From FEB-25 sp963726315 (GTDB taxonomy: Bacteria > Chloroflexota > Anaerolineae > Anaerolineales > UBA4823), in assembly GCA_963726315.1 (NCBI GenBank), contig CAVSBZ010000005.1:868001-932000 (forward strand): a stretch of DNA of 64,000 bases, written 5' to 3'. The notes under the pieces were generated by a model. It was not told where the DNA came from. It saw nothing but the letters and a program-made list of their open reading frames with translations, and made no database searches. The translations under genes were made by a program, and so were the position numbers. Shown here piece after piece: positions 8,967 through 19,000 of the stretch. The stretch's first letter is position 1. Every line of letters starts with the position of its first letter.

Positions 8967-11621
8967 GTGACCAGCTGGCATAACCTGGGAATAGAAGAGG
9001 CGTTCGCCCAGCTTGATTCACGTTCTGAAGGGCTGACAGACTTGGAAGCTTCCGAGCGACTTAAGCATTGGGGGAGCAACCTGCTAAAATCCCGCAAAAC
9101 CACTTCGTGGATAAAGCTTTTGCTTAGACAGTTCGCTAATTATTTCATCCTTGTGCTTCTCTTTGCCGCTGGATTAGCATTTGCAGTCAGCTATCTGCCT
9201 GGGCGAGGTGATCGCAAGCTAACAGCATATTTTATCCTGATCATCCTCCTGATCAGTGTGTTGTTGGGCTTTTTTGAGGAATATCGCTCGCAACGGGAGC
9301 TTGAAGCTGTAAGCAAGCTGCTCATGTTCCACACCAGTGTGCTGCGGGGAGGGGTTAGGCACGAGATAGATGCTGTAAAGGTGGTTCCTGGCGATGTGTT
9401 GGTATTATCACAAGGGCAGAAAGTGCCAGCGGATGCTCGACTGATTCAGGCGAACAGCCTGCGAACGGATGAATCCACCTTGACTGGGGAGAGTCTCGGG
9501 GTAGACAAGGGAGTCGACGAAGTGCCTTTGGAAACCCCCCTGGCAGAGCGATCCAGTATGGTTTACGGTTCTACATATGTCACCCACGGCAATGGTTTAG
9601 CCCTGGTTGTCAGTACAGGGAGTGCCTCGGAAGTGGGCCAGATTGCCTCTGCTCTCGGGCAGATGGCCGAGCGCCCAACTCCATTCCAGACTGAAGTGAA
9701 GAAGATGGCTCGCCAGATGACCTGGATTATCGGCATTTTAGCGGTGATCGTGGCGCTCATTCTCCTCTTAGTCCTTCACGAGCCATTCGTGGACGTCGCG
9801 CTCAACACGCTTGCCCTGGCGGTTGCGACCATCCCCGAGAGCTTACCGATAGTGCTCACATTTGCTTTATCCCTCGGAGCCAGGCAGATGGCACGCCAGG
9901 GAGCCGTCGTACGCAGCCTGTCAGTAGTTGAATCACTGGGTTCAGTGGATACCATTTGTACCGATAAAACTGGCACCCTGACGCAGAACCGCATGGCTGT
10001 TCAACAGCTATACACAGACGATAAGCTGGTAAACCTTCCCGGTGGGGAAGCTTTTCATAGTGATTTTCGCTTTCTTCTGGAAGCTGCTGTTTTGTGCAAT
10101 GAAGCCACAATTGAGCAGGGCTCAGAGCTGAAAATCCTGGGTGACCCAGTGGATACCGCGTTGTTAAAGGCTGCCCATGACGCCGGTTTGGATATCGAAC
10201 AGATTCGCCGCGAACATGATCGGGTAAATATGATCCCGTTTAGCTCTGAACGCAAGATGATGACTACTCTGCACCAGCAAAATGGGGAAATAATCGCTAT
10301 CACCAAGGGCGCACCCGGTATAGTCCTGGACCACTGTACGGCATGCGCAGGTGATGGTCAGCGATTCTCAATGGATGATATACGTTGTCAGAACGTCCGG
10401 AAGACCATCCAGCAACTGCAGGGGGAAGGGATGTATGTGTTGGGTCTGGCGCACAAGGAGCTTACCGAAAAAGCTCCGATAAATACAGTTGAGCGGGAAA
10501 TGACTTTTATTGGTCTCCTGGTATTGATGGACCCACCGCGTCCACAGGCTGATGAAGCCATCGCCAAAGCCAAAACTGCAGGTATCCGCGTGGTAATGAT
10601 CACTGGTGATAACGGTCTAACGGCGCAAGCAGTGGCGGGCAGGTTGGGTATCGGTCAGAATGTGGTCGATGCTCGTCAGTTAGTGGGGCTATCCAATTCT
10701 GAGCTCTTCGAAAAGGTAAAAGATGTGGATATTATCGCCCGCGCCACACCACAGGTGAAACAGGTGGTGCTGCAGGAGCTACAGATTGCAGGTCATTTCG
10801 TCGCCATGACCGGGGACGGGGTAAATGATGCCACGGCATTAAAACAATCTGATGTGGGAGTGGCGATGGGATTGCGCGGCACCGATATCGCCAGAGAGTC
10901 AGCCCAGATGGTACTGCTGGATGATAATTTTTCCACCATTGTTGTCGCCATCCAGGAGGGGCGGCGGATTTTTGATAACATCCGCAAGTTCACCAATTAT
11001 CTGCTCAGCACGTCCCTGGGTGAAGTTTTTGTAGTGCTGATGTTATCCATCGCTGGGTATTTTCCATTATCCGCCATCATGCTGCTGTGGATAAACGTTG
11101 TTACCGACTTGATTCCTGCCACCGCCCTGGCAGCAGACCCGGCGGTAAAAAACGTGATGACCCGCCGTCCACGCCGGCATGACGAACCCATCATGAACAA
11201 AGCGATCTACGCCACCATTGCCGGGAGCATCTTCCGTACATTGATCGCATATGGGTTGATCTTCTGGGTTGGGCTGCAATTGGGGGGCTTGGTCTATGCC
11301 CGCACGATGCTGTTCACCGCCATCGTGCTTCACTCCTTCACGCGTGTGATGGTGGTCAGGCAGCTGGATGACCTGTCAATATGGTCGAACCCGGCATTGT
11401 TAGTGAGTTATGCCCTGGCGGTTGGTCTGCAGCTCTTAGCACTCTATACCCCCCTTAGCCAGGTATTCGGAGTTGTTCCATTGGATTGGCGCGCCTGGGT
11501 GGTGATGGTGCTGGTGACGACTGGCTCATCCTTCTTTGGTGTCTATATGACCCGCTGGATATTGAAGCTGGTGCCCTTATGGGACGAGCCGAAAAGTACT
11601 CCTGCAACCACAGATAAATAA
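8967..11621 (+). CDS. P-type cation-transporting ATPase, P2A (Ca2+-ATPase) type
   Basis: An 884-residue ion pump. It has the N-terminal cation-ATPase domain (residues 1-70), the actuator loop 'TLTGES' near 172, phosphorylation site 'DKTGTLTQN' (Asp near 332) and hinge 'TGDGVNDATALKQSDVGVAM' near 615. TM4 reads 'VATIPESLP', keeping the ion-binding Glu of the Ca pump 'PEGLP' motif. TM6 reads 'WINVVTDLIPATAL', keeping the Asn and Thr-Asp that bind Ca2+ in SERCA. These support Ca2+ export, though Mn2+ or other divalent ions are possible. The start is GTG after a G-rich ribosome site (GGTGGGGGG). It diverges from the DUF5666-like gene; no dedicated regulator is adjacent. Confidence 0.9.
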   Translation: MTSWHNLGIEEAFAQLDSRSEGLTDLEASERLKHWGSNLLKSRKTTSWIKLLLRQFANYFILVLLFAAGLAFAVSYLPGRGDRKLTAYFILIILLISVLLGFFEEYRSQRELEAVSKLLMFHTSVLRGGVRHEIDAVKVVPGDVLVLSQGQKVPADARLIQANSLRTDESTLTGESLGVDKGVDEVPLETPLAERSSMVYGSTYVTHGNGLALVVSTGSASEVGQIASALGQMAERPTPFQTEVKKMARQMTWIIGILAVIVALILLLVLHEPFVDVALNTLALAVATIPESLPIVLTFALSLGARQMARQGAVVRSLSVVESLGSVDTICTDKTGTLTQNRMAVQQLYTDDKLVNLPGGEAFHSDFRFLLEAAVLCNEATIEQGSELKILGDPVDTALLKAAHDAGLDIEQIRREHDRVNMIPFSSERKMMTTLHQQNGEIIAITKGAPGIVLDHCTACAGDGQRFSMDDIRCQNVRKTIQQLQGEGMYVLGLAHKELTEKAPINTVEREMTFIGLLVLMDPPRPQADEAIAKAKTAGIRVVMITGDNGLTAQAVAGRLGIGQNVVDARQLVGLSNSELFEKVKDVDIIARATPQVKQVVLQELQIAGHFVAMTGDGVNDATALKQSDVGVAMGLRGTDIARESAQMVLLDDNFSTIVVAIQEGRRIFDNIRKFTNYLLSTSLGEVFVVLMLSIAGYFPLSAIMLLWINVVTDLIPATALAADPAVKNVMTRRPRRHDEPIMNKAIYATIAGSIFRTLIAYGLIFWVGLQLGGLVYARTMLFTAIVLHSFTRVMVVRQLDDLSIWSNPALLVSYALAVGLQLLALYTPLSQVFGVVPLDWRAWVVMVLVTTGSSFFGVYMTRWILKLVPLWDEPKSTPATTDK

Positions 11622-11729
11622 AAATAACCCCAGACTTACAGATAATCTCCAGTTATATAAGTCCTAAATACAATAATAATCGATCGTACTGCCAGAAAAA
11701 TATCGAATGTGACCCGTATGTATATATAT

Positions 11730-12776
11730 TTAGCTGCTGGTAGACATAGCTGGAAATAAAATATTCTTTTTAAGCCTCAACATACGGAATGTTGATTCCA
11801 GCTCCAAAGCGCGCTCATCGCGTGGCAGCTCTCCCAACCCCATATGCATCCCGGCATACAGGTAATAACTGTGTTTTTCACTCAAGTATTGTCGTGGGAA
11901 GCAATAACTCCCGCGTTCGGTGCGAAATGTTTCCAGGTGGGTCATACCTTTACGGAACCATTCACTTGTCCTTCCGGATTCAAATTGAGCCATCATTTCC
12001 AAGAAAAGCACCAGCTTTTCCGATTCGTTGTCGTGCGGCAGGCATGCCAGGAAAACTCGCCCGGCGGCAAACGGGCGGCGTAGTTGTATGTCCCAGATAT
12101 AACCGCCCGGTGTTTGTTGGAATTCTGGATTCAATAAATAATTGACGATCGACTCGATTTTTTTCCTGGTTATGTCATCTTCCTTTGGGTGGTAAGCGAG
12201 TGCATACAGATCGTAACAAGTGGGTAAACCCAGCACGTTCCAATGATTGTTGAACCGTAGCTGGTAAAACAGTTTCGGGTTCCCATGTAGATATCTCTGG
12301 TTGGGTGGCAGGCACTGGCGCTCTGTATCGCTCATGTAGAAGTCGTAATCTCCACGGCAAGCTAAATCATACAGCATATCAAGGCGTCGCTTCATCCAGC
12401 TTGCCACCTGTGGTTCTCTCGAATACCCCAACTTGATCAGAAAGGGAACCAGGATCAGCGCCTCCTCGGCATAATCTCCACCTTCTCCAACGGCGCAGTA
12501 AGGCAACACGCGTGCATCCAGCTTGGGTTGCCCGGCACGCAGACCGTATTCACCCAGCTTGCCCAATACATTTTCGACAGATAAATCCTTTGAGTGGTGG
12601 ACTGGACCGCTGCCGAGAAGATCTAGCCAATAACGCGTTTTTGGGCAAGCCAGCAGATTTGACTTAAGTGCCTCACGGTCAATTGAATTGTCGTTAGATG
12701 CTAATTCAGTAGCCGTTAGCCACCGCAGAATTGGTCCACCCTCGGCTAGTAGATACGATGTTAGGTTCGAATCCAT
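11730..12776 (-). CDS. alpha/alpha-toroid-like protein of unknown function
   Basis: About 348 residues, soluble and mainly helical, with no signal peptide or membrane segment. The opening 'SYLLAEGGPILRWLTATEL' and later Trp/Tyr/Arg-rich repeats ('NHWNVLGLPTCYDLYALAY', then 'GGYIWDIQLRRPFAAGRVF') resemble a family of Anaerolineae proteins with a squalene-cyclase or prenyltransferase-like helical toroid. I see no DxDD cyclase motif, so I do not claim an enzyme activity. The start is uncertain: ATGs at 12833, 12794, 12791 and 12776 are in frame and none has a good ribosome site; I prefer 12776 because the preceding residues look non-conserved. Single gene. Confidence 0.55.
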   Translation of the reverse strand: MDSNLTSYLLAEGGPILRWLTATELASNDNSIDREALKSNLLACPKTRYWLDLLGSGPVHHSKDLSVENVLGKLGEYGLRAGQPKLDARVLPYCAVGEGGDYAEEALILVPFLIKLGYSREPQVASWMKRRLDMLYDLACRGDYDFYMSDTERQCLPPNQRYLHGNPKLFYQLRFNNHWNVLGLPTCYDLYALAYHPKEDDITRKKIESIVNYLLNPEFQQTPGGYIWDIQLRRPFAAGRVFLACLPHDNESEKLVLFLEMMAQFESGRTSEWFRKGMTHLETFRTERGSYCFPRQYLSEKHSYYLYAGMHMGLGELPRDERALELESTFRMLRLKKNILFPAMSTSS

Positions 12777-12981
12777 TTTTTGAAGACTCATCATTGGACG
12801 GGACACATGGATAACTATATCATAATGAAACATACAATAATCCCGTTGAGTATGGTCAATAAGAGAATAAAGTTATTCTCTTATATTAATTGAAGGCTGT
12901 CAGGCGTAATTGACCTTATTCATTCAGGCAGGTATAACGACCTCCAATAAAATATCTAATGTGTTATCTGATAGATATAAA

Positions 12982-13007
12982 GCGCCATGGTAGTAGTACC
13001 ACGGCGC
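12982..13007 (-). terminator. hairpin terminator after the second DUF5666-like gene
   Basis: An 11-bp imperfect stem (GCGCCATGGTA / TACCACGGCGC, one mismatch) with a 4-base loop lies 26 bp beyond the minus-strand stop codon and is followed on that strand by TTTATATC. It fits a Rho-independent terminator. Confidence 0.6.
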
Positions 13008-13032
13008 AGGAAGAAAAATACGGATGTTTAGA

Positions 13033-13470
13033 TTATGGCAGGCAATTCAGATGTGCACCTGAGGTAACCCGCACGGCTGTCCATACCCCATCCACCAACG
13101 TGCCGTGGCTGCTGACGTTCTGACCGACTGCCAGGTCATCAAATGTTATGGGGGTTACAGTTCCATCAGCATTGCGCAGCAGGAAGCGGGTAGCTGCTGA
13201 AGTCTGCAAGGTCACATCCTGACCTATATAAGGCTGTGTCAGGCGATTACCACATGCAACTGTGACGCTGACGGTGTGAGTTTCACCATCGAGCGCAGAG
13301 ATTGTGCCCGATAATGCATATGGAGTGCGTACACCAAAACCAATCTGCATGCCACCGCAGTTGCCGGCGGGTGTGCCTTGGTTAGTGTATACAGGTCCCT
13401 TGGCGAATGCCGGTACCGCAGATAGTGCCAGCATGATCACGAGCAAGGTTACAACAGTTAGTTTTTTCAT
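13033..13470 (-). CDS. small secreted DUF5666-like protein
   Basis: A 145-residue exported protein. Residues 1-23 form a signal peptide ending 'VPAFA-KG'. The mature part is a single beta-rich domain with 'LSGTISALDGETHTVSV' and 'FDDLAVGQNVSSHGTLVDG', matching in order and spacing the two key motifs of the protein encoded at 8046-8675, so the two are paralogues; this copy lacks the Asn/Gly-rich linker. Three cysteines ('NCGG', 'VACGN', 'LNCLP') in the mature part may form disulfides. AAAGGAATAAAG precedes the ATG as ribosome site. Function unknown. The gene is transcribed alone. Confidence 0.75.
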   Translation of the reverse strand: MKKLTVVTLLVIMLALSAVPAFAKGPVYTNQGTPAGNCGGMQIGFGVRTPYALSGTISALDGETHTVSVTVACGNRLTQPYIGQDVTLQTSAATRFLLRNADGTVTPITFDDLAVGQNVSSHGTLVDGVWTAVRVTSGAHLNCLP

Positions 13471-13643
13471 TTCTTTATTCCTTTCAAAAAGTAAGATGGT
13501 TTGGATGGTGCTTCACGTTCTTACTTCTTATGACGCACCGGTTTTTATTGCGATATGGATTGGAATAAACATTCATCACTTCTTCACAACTTGAGTAGGT
13601 ATAATTACGCTACACCGGTAAATCTAAATATAGTTCGAATGGG

Positions 13644-14246
13644 GTGGACCACCGGGAGTGGTTTGATGAGATGCAAATGTTTGAAATTGCGGACAAGCTA
13701 AAAAGAGAAGCGGATGTAGTATTGCAGCTCGTCAGGATGGATGAGATTCTGCAGCCGTACAGCCCAATATATCCGACCGGCAGCTATTATCTGGATGTGA
13801 TGGCTTATCCCGATATCGACCTTTACATTACCAATGTCAGCCTCCCGCAGCTCTTTGAGATTGGATCACAGATTGCCGCCTGTGACCTGGTCTCTCAGAT
13901 AGTATATGAGAAATCGGACGACCAAGTAAATATGCCAGAGGGGCTTTATTTAAAAACGCGGGTGATCTATGGAGAATGGGGTCGCCCATGGAAGATTGAT
14001 CTGTGGTCCATGGCTGAAAATGTCATCCAGCGCAAAATGGAGGACATGCACCACTTCAAGCAGAAAATGGCACCATCCCTGCGCCAACAGATCATCCGTT
14101 ACAAACTCTCGGTGCTCACCACTCAAAGACGGACACCGATGTACAGCGGTTACTATATCTATAAAGCATTTATCGATGAAGGACTGACTGATTTTGAGAG
14201 AGTGTCCCAGTATCTTATCGCCTGTGGTATTAAGCTTGGAGGCTGA
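13644..14246 (+). CDS. nucleotidyltransferase-fold protein
   Basis: A 200-residue protein with the three acidic positions of the polymerase-beta-like nucleotidyltransferase fold: 'PTGSYYLDVMAYPDIDLYI' gives the G-S helix turn and the DxD pair (near residues 56-59), and 'WKIDLW' near 115 gives the third Asp. The rest is helical. It resembles neither a toxin-antitoxin MNT protein (too long) nor CCA/polyA enzymes; a family of stand-alone aminoglycoside-adenylyltransferase-like proteins is the nearest idea, but the substrate is unknown. The start is uncertain: GTG at 13644, or ATG at 13671 or 13677, where GGGAG lies upstream. No operon partner is obvious; the DsrE gene follows after 111 bp. Confidence 0.6.
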   Translation: MDHREWFDEMQMFEIADKLKREADVVLQLVRMDEILQPYSPIYPTGSYYLDVMAYPDIDLYITNVSLPQLFEIGSQIAACDLVSQIVYEKSDDQVNMPEGLYLKTRVIYGEWGRPWKIDLWSMAENVIQRKMEDMHHFKQKMAPSLRQQIIRYKLSVLTTQRRTPMYSGYYIYKAFIDEGLTDFERVSQYLIACGIKLGG

Positions 14247-14357
14247 AGTTCCATCCTGGAAGATATCGATTGACTTTCTAAGCTGATTATTATATTTCCC
14301 AGATAACTTTCGAATGATACTTATAAATAGAACGATATATAAACTAGGGAGGCGTGC

Positions 14358-14702
14358 ATGTCGGATGCAGATACAGTCATTCTCATCACCCGCAATGGGA
14401 TGGGTGAAGCTGACCAGGTTTTACAGCACAAGCTGATCGGTAGTTATTTAAGACTTCTCATCGAAAACAAGTTTCTGCCTGGGGCGATCTGCTTTTACAC
14501 TGAAGGCGTGTTCCTGGCAGCGGAAGGATCGCCGGTATTAGCTACCTTGCAAACGCTGGAAGACATGGGGGTGCACCTTATCTTGTGTTCCACCTGTGTG
14601 AATTACTATGAGCTTAGTGAAAAATTGCGGGTGGGCATCGTTGGTGGGATGGGTGACATTATCGAAGCACAACAGCGGGCGTCTAAGGTGATCACGATCT
14701 AA
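14358..14702 (+). CDS. DsrE-family protein
   Basis: A 114-residue protein of the DsrE/DsrF-like fold, closest to the C-terminal domain of YedF-type proteins: 'LITRNGMGEADQVL' at the start and 'CSTCVNYYELSEKLRVGIVG' at about residues 76-95, with two Cys where persulfide-carrying members have one. It probably handles sulfur transfer or acts as a small regulator in the cytoplasm. GGGAGG lies 5-6 bases before the ATG. The next gene, a site-2 protease, starts 39 bp later with its own ribosome site, so the two may form an operon. No TusA-like partner is visible. Confidence 0.8.
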   Translation: MSDADTVILITRNGMGEADQVLQHKLIGSYLRLLIENKFLPGAICFYTEGVFLAAEGSPVLATLQTLEDMGVHLILCSTCVNYYELSEKLRVGIVGGMGDIIEAQQRASKVITI

Positions 14703-14741
14703 ATTGGCATGCGAGGGGTAGGTCAGGTAAGGAGGTAGTTG

Positions 14742-15860
14742 ATGAAAACCAATAATATTCGCCTTGCTCAGGTAATGGGCATCCCAATCGGCCTTGACCC
14801 ATCCTGGTTCCTGGTGTTTGCCTTGATTACCTGGATCCTGACGGTGAATTACTTCCCTTTGGAGTTCGGGAATTGGAACGTGGTGCAATTGTGGGCTGTT
14901 GCAGCCGCGACGTCCATCCTGTTTTTCATGAGTGTGCTGTTGCACGAGCTGGGTCACTCGATTGTTGCCCAACGCTATAAGCTGACGGTAAAAAGCATTA
15001 CCCTGTACATCTTTGGCGGAATTTCTGAGATTACCTCGGAACCAACCACCCCGTTGCCAGAATTCGTTATCGCCTTTGCCGGACCTTTTACCAGCCTGCT
15101 CTTAGCCGTTTTTTTTTATGTCATTCAGCTGATTTTTAGCAGCGTTGCACCTGTGTACGCCGCAGCGAAATACCTGGCTTATATCAACCTCGTCCTGGGA
15201 TTGTTCAACCTGATCCCTGGTTTCCCATTGGACGGTGGGCGGGTATTTCGGGCGATCGTATGGGGCATCACGCATAATTTGCGCCGGGCAACCGAGATTG
15301 CCGGTTTGCTCGGTCAGGGGATCGCCTTCGTGTTCATCCTCTTAGGCGTGTGGTTGTTGTTCCAGGGGAACTGGGTTAATGGATTGTGGATCGCCTTCAT
15401 TGGCTGGTTTCTGGAAAATGCCGTAGTTGGGCAGGTGCAGCAGGTGCGCATGCAAGATATCCTGGCTGGTCACACCGTAGACCAGGTGATGAGCCAAACC
15501 TGCGTTATGGTTCCCGCCGAGCTCACCCTGCAAGAGCTGGTTAACCAATATTTCCTGGATAAAGGCGAGCGGTGTGTCATCGTCATTCAGGCAAGCCAAC
15601 CGGCAGGTTTCCTCACGCTGAACAACGTCCGCCAGACTCCTCGCGAGCGTTGGGGGACCACTACCTTGGCGCAAGTCATGATCCCTATGGACAAAGTGAA
15701 GGTCACCACTCCCAATACCGGGTTGGTGCAGGTGCTTGAGCAGATGGGTAGCGACGGGGTCAACCAGATGCCGGTGATGGCGGATGGTCAGATCGAAGGC
15801 ATGCTCCGGCGGGAGGACATCGTCAATTATCTGCATGTACTGCAGAAGTTGGAGAAATAA
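14742..15860 (+). CDS. site-2 protease (M50) with C-terminal CBS domains
   Basis: A 372-residue intramembrane zinc metalloprotease. The first half is multi-pass, with the zinc site 'HELGH' near residue 69 in 'VLLHELGHSIVAQRY' and the second motif 'NLIPGFPLDGGRVFRA' near 155-170 giving the third ligand Asp. A pair of CBS domains follows, about residues 245-370 ('VDQVMSQTCVMVP', 'LAQVMIPMDKVKV', 'MPVMADGQIEGMLRREDIV'), expected to sense adenine nucleotides. This layout is the group III S2P of the SpoIVFB/Rip3 type. The ATG at 14742 is chosen because AAGGAGG precedes it by six bases. It follows the DsrE gene and ends before a palindromic repeat region. Confidence 0.92.
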   Translation: MKTNNIRLAQVMGIPIGLDPSWFLVFALITWILTVNYFPLEFGNWNVVQLWAVAAATSILFFMSVLLHELGHSIVAQRYKLTVKSITLYIFGGISEITSEPTTPLPEFVIAFAGPFTSLLLAVFFYVIQLIFSSVAPVYAAAKYLAYINLVLGLFNLIPGFPLDGGRVFRAIVWGITHNLRRATEIAGLLGQGIAFVFILLGVWLLFQGNWVNGLWIAFIGWFLENAVVGQVQQVRMQDILAGHTVDQVMSQTCVMVPAELTLQELVNQYFLDKGERCVIVIQASQPAGFLTLNNVRQTPRERWGTTTLAQVMIPMDKVKVTTPNTGLVQVLEQMGSDGVNQMPVMADGQIEGMLRREDIVNYLHVLQKLEK

Positions 15861-15862
15861 TT

Positions 15863-16041
15863 TGTAGGTTGGGAAGAGTGTGGTGTATTTCTGCCCGAAA
15901 CCCAACATTTTCAAAAGAGTTGGGTTTCGCTTAGGCTCTAAATTGCTAAGTATAGAATATGGTCACTCAACCCAACCTACACTTAGAAGTAGGGGAGGGC
16001 ATCGTGCCACTTGGTTTGGTGGCGCTGAGACTCTCCCCTAC
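15863..16041. repeat. nested palindromic repeats (TGTAGGTTGGG and GTAGGGGAG types)
   Basis: Three inverted repeats are packed between convergent genes. An outer pair TGTAGGTTGGG (15863-15873) / CCCAACCTACA (15971-15981) encloses a hairpin CGAAACCCAAC (15896-15906) / GTTGGGTTTCG (15919-15929). A further pair GTAGGGGAG (15989-15997) / CTCCCCTAC (16033-16041) follows. The last arm contains the stop codon of the minus-strand regulator. The TGTAGGGG type recurs as a perfect palindrome at 39176-39205. It looks like a small interspersed repeat and may act as a terminator for both genes. Confidence 0.7.
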
Positions 16042-19000
16042 ACGTTTGCTTCGTTTATTCTCACCTTCGCCCCCAGTGCGCAGGCTTTGGCTTGCTCGAG
16101 GGTCATGGCGCGGCCTTCCGCCCAGGCTTTGGCGAAAGCGGCTTCCCCCAGTTGGCGGCGCGTCTCAGCTAAGTCACGACCGTAATCCTGGCGCATATAA
16201 TTGGGCAGGGAAGCGTTTTGTTTTTCTCGAAGGTAATCGGTGTAAGCAAATAATTTTGCTGCCCGTGCAGGTTCGCCGCACGGCAACAAAACCCCTGGAA
16301 GATGTTCCAGTACTCCATCCAGAATTGCGCTATGCATGTCCACACCGAAATCTAATTCTCCAAATAATTCTTTAAATACTAAGAGCGCGTGCTCATGCTC
16401 CCCGAGATTATAAAGCAGATAACATAAATCGCCCTTGCTGACAGTATTTTTCATGCCTATATTTTGAGCAATTTCGATGCTCCATTCTAAATAGCTACGA
16501 GCTGAGGAAAAATCCCCCAGATAGAAACAAGCAAGCCCTAATGAATCAAGCGTATATGTGGTAGTATCACCATAGTTTTTGTCTTCAAACAAAGCGAGGC
16601 TTTCTTCTAATGATGACCGTGCGATCTGGAAATTACCTAAGTTCATCTCTATTACGTTGTAATTATTTAATGTATTCGCTAAATTTTCTTTGATATCTAA
16701 CTTACGGTTTATTTTTATACTTTCTTCGAGTAAAGTGCGTGCCTTGTCTAGGTTATTACGATAATCTTCACAAAAGTACGATGTGCCCAAGGTATTCATA
16801 TAATTAGCTACTCGAGCCTGATCACCTATGTGGCGAAATAGTTGGATAGCTTTTTCTAGATATTTTCGAGATTTTTTAAATTCTCCCTTCAACATGAGTT
16901 TATGGCCAATAATACCTGATGTCATGGCAATCCCTTGTTGATCCCCCAAAGCACGCCAGATGGGTAGAGACTCTTTATGTAATGCCAATGATGAATTTAT
17001 ATCTCGGTACTTAGCCAAAACACCCGCAGACATTAGGGCTCGCGCAAAATAATAGTTATGTGTGAATGTTTGTTTACTGTTAAGGATCTGTGTCATCCAG
17101 GCGTCCCCTTCTTGCCAATGACCGATTCGCGACCAGTAACTTCCTAATGCACCAGATAATTGTATGATTTGATCAAGCTTTTCATTGATTAGGCACCAAG
17201 ATAAAGCAGTACGAAAATTATCATCCTCCGGAGTTAGACCCATATAATGTTCCCAATGATCTGTCTTGATTTGGTAAGCTTCTGCTTGCTCTGCTAAGTC
17301 GATATAATAGTTCAAGTGGCACAGGCGAATTGTTACTTCCGAGTCCTGAGCAATAAGCTTCTCCTCTGCATATTGACGTACCAGTTCGTGAATAAAATAA
17401 CGCTCTTTTTCAGGGTTATAACGCACCAGCGAGTGCTCCACCAGTGCATCCAATATATCTGGTGTTGCCCCCGCTACCTGCTCGGCTGCTTCCGCCGTAA
17501 AGCCTCCCCGGAAGACCGCCAGACCAACGAACGCAGCCTGCTCCTCTTCGGAAAGCAACCTGTAGGAATGCTCGAACACTGCCCGGAGGCTGCGGTGCCT
17601 CTCGGGAATGTCTTTATATGAAACCTTCAAATCTTCCTTACCGCTCTCGATGGCTGTCGCCACCTGATCGATCGACCTCCTGCGTACCGCCGAGGCCGCC
17701 AGTTCGACTCCCAGTGGCAGGCCCTCCACCAGCTGGCAGATCCGGGTCATGCTGGGCAAGTCATTATCAAAAACCGTCTGACGAGGCTTCACCTGGTGCA
17801 AGCGCTGCATGAACAGCTGAACCGACTCGTAAGCTGCCAGGTCCTGCGTGGCTTTGGCTGAAGGGTAAGACAGCCCATTCACCTCGAAGGACCACTCTGC
17901 TTGCAAGCCCAGGCGCTGGCGGGAGGTAACCAGCACGAGCGACCCAGGAGAATTCTGCAGGATTTCAGTGACCATTTCTGCTCCTTCAACCAGGTGCTCG
18001 AAGTTATCCAGCAGTAGGAGGAGTTCTTTATCCTTTAAGTATTCGATCAATTGCTTCTTAAGATCCCCCTGTTCTGACTGCTTTAAATTGAATGCTTGCA
18101 ATATGGTTGGAATAATTAACCCGACCGAGTTTATCCCCGCCAGTGAGACGAAGCAAACGCCGTGTGGAAAAGCTTCCATTTGCTGCATTGCTGCGGCAAA
18201 CGCCAGGCGGGTCTTACCCACCCCACCCGGACCGACCAGGGTCAGCAAGCGGCAGCTGGGGTCGTCCATCAGCGTGCTGATTTCCTTCAGCTCCTTTTCC
18301 CGCCCAACGAAGCTGGTCAGGTTAGGCGGTAGGTTATTAACGCGCAGTGTCTCCAACGTTGGGGCAGGATGGAACATGCCATACTTGATTTGCTCATACA
18401 GGTGCGTAGAGTCTTCAATCAGCTCGACCCCGAGCTCCTTCTTTAGGAGTGTACAACACTTCTCATATTGGGCACAAGCCTCAGACCGTTTACCAATTGA
18501 AGCCAGCAACCTCATCACCTGGGTATGGGCTTCTTCGTTGCAAGAGTCAATGTCCAACAGTTTGTGCGCATAGTCTAATGCATGGGTATACTTTCCCTGC
18601 CGTTCGTAGATCGAGACCAGCTGCGATAGAGCGTCTGATGCCACTTGGGATAGCTTCACGCGCTTACGTAATACCCAATCATTGAACAAGTCGCTATCTG
18701 TTAGGTAGAAGCCTTCCAGGAACTCCCCTCGGTAAAGCGCAGCTGCTTGTTCCAGCCGTTCGGCGCACGATACGCAGCACTCGATTCGCCGGTGGTGGTG
18801 AGCCGTGGTTGCCTCCAACAGGTGTAAGAAATGCGCCTTATCCAGCCAATGGTCACTGGCTTGATTGAATTGGATCGAATCCTTGGTGATGAGTAAATTT
18901 GGGGGGTTGGCTTGATGGTCGCCAATCGCCTGGCGTAGCCTGGACAGGGCGTTACGCAGGCTGTCGAGTGCAGCCTTCTGGGATTGGTCCGGCCAGAGAA

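Noticed and set aside
12765..12775. GGTTCGAATCC, the T-loop consensus of a tRNA
   Set aside because: The flanking bases do not pair into a T stem, no D or anticodon arm is found, and it lies inside a coding region.
15342..15914. 190-codon minus-strand frame opposite the site-2 protease gene
   Set aside because: The plus strand encodes clear CBS domains there; the minus product shows no domain.
17968..18573. 201-codon plus-strand frame within the AfsR-like regulator
   Set aside because: Opposite the NB-ARC P-loop region; Ser/Arg-rich shadow translation without domain features.
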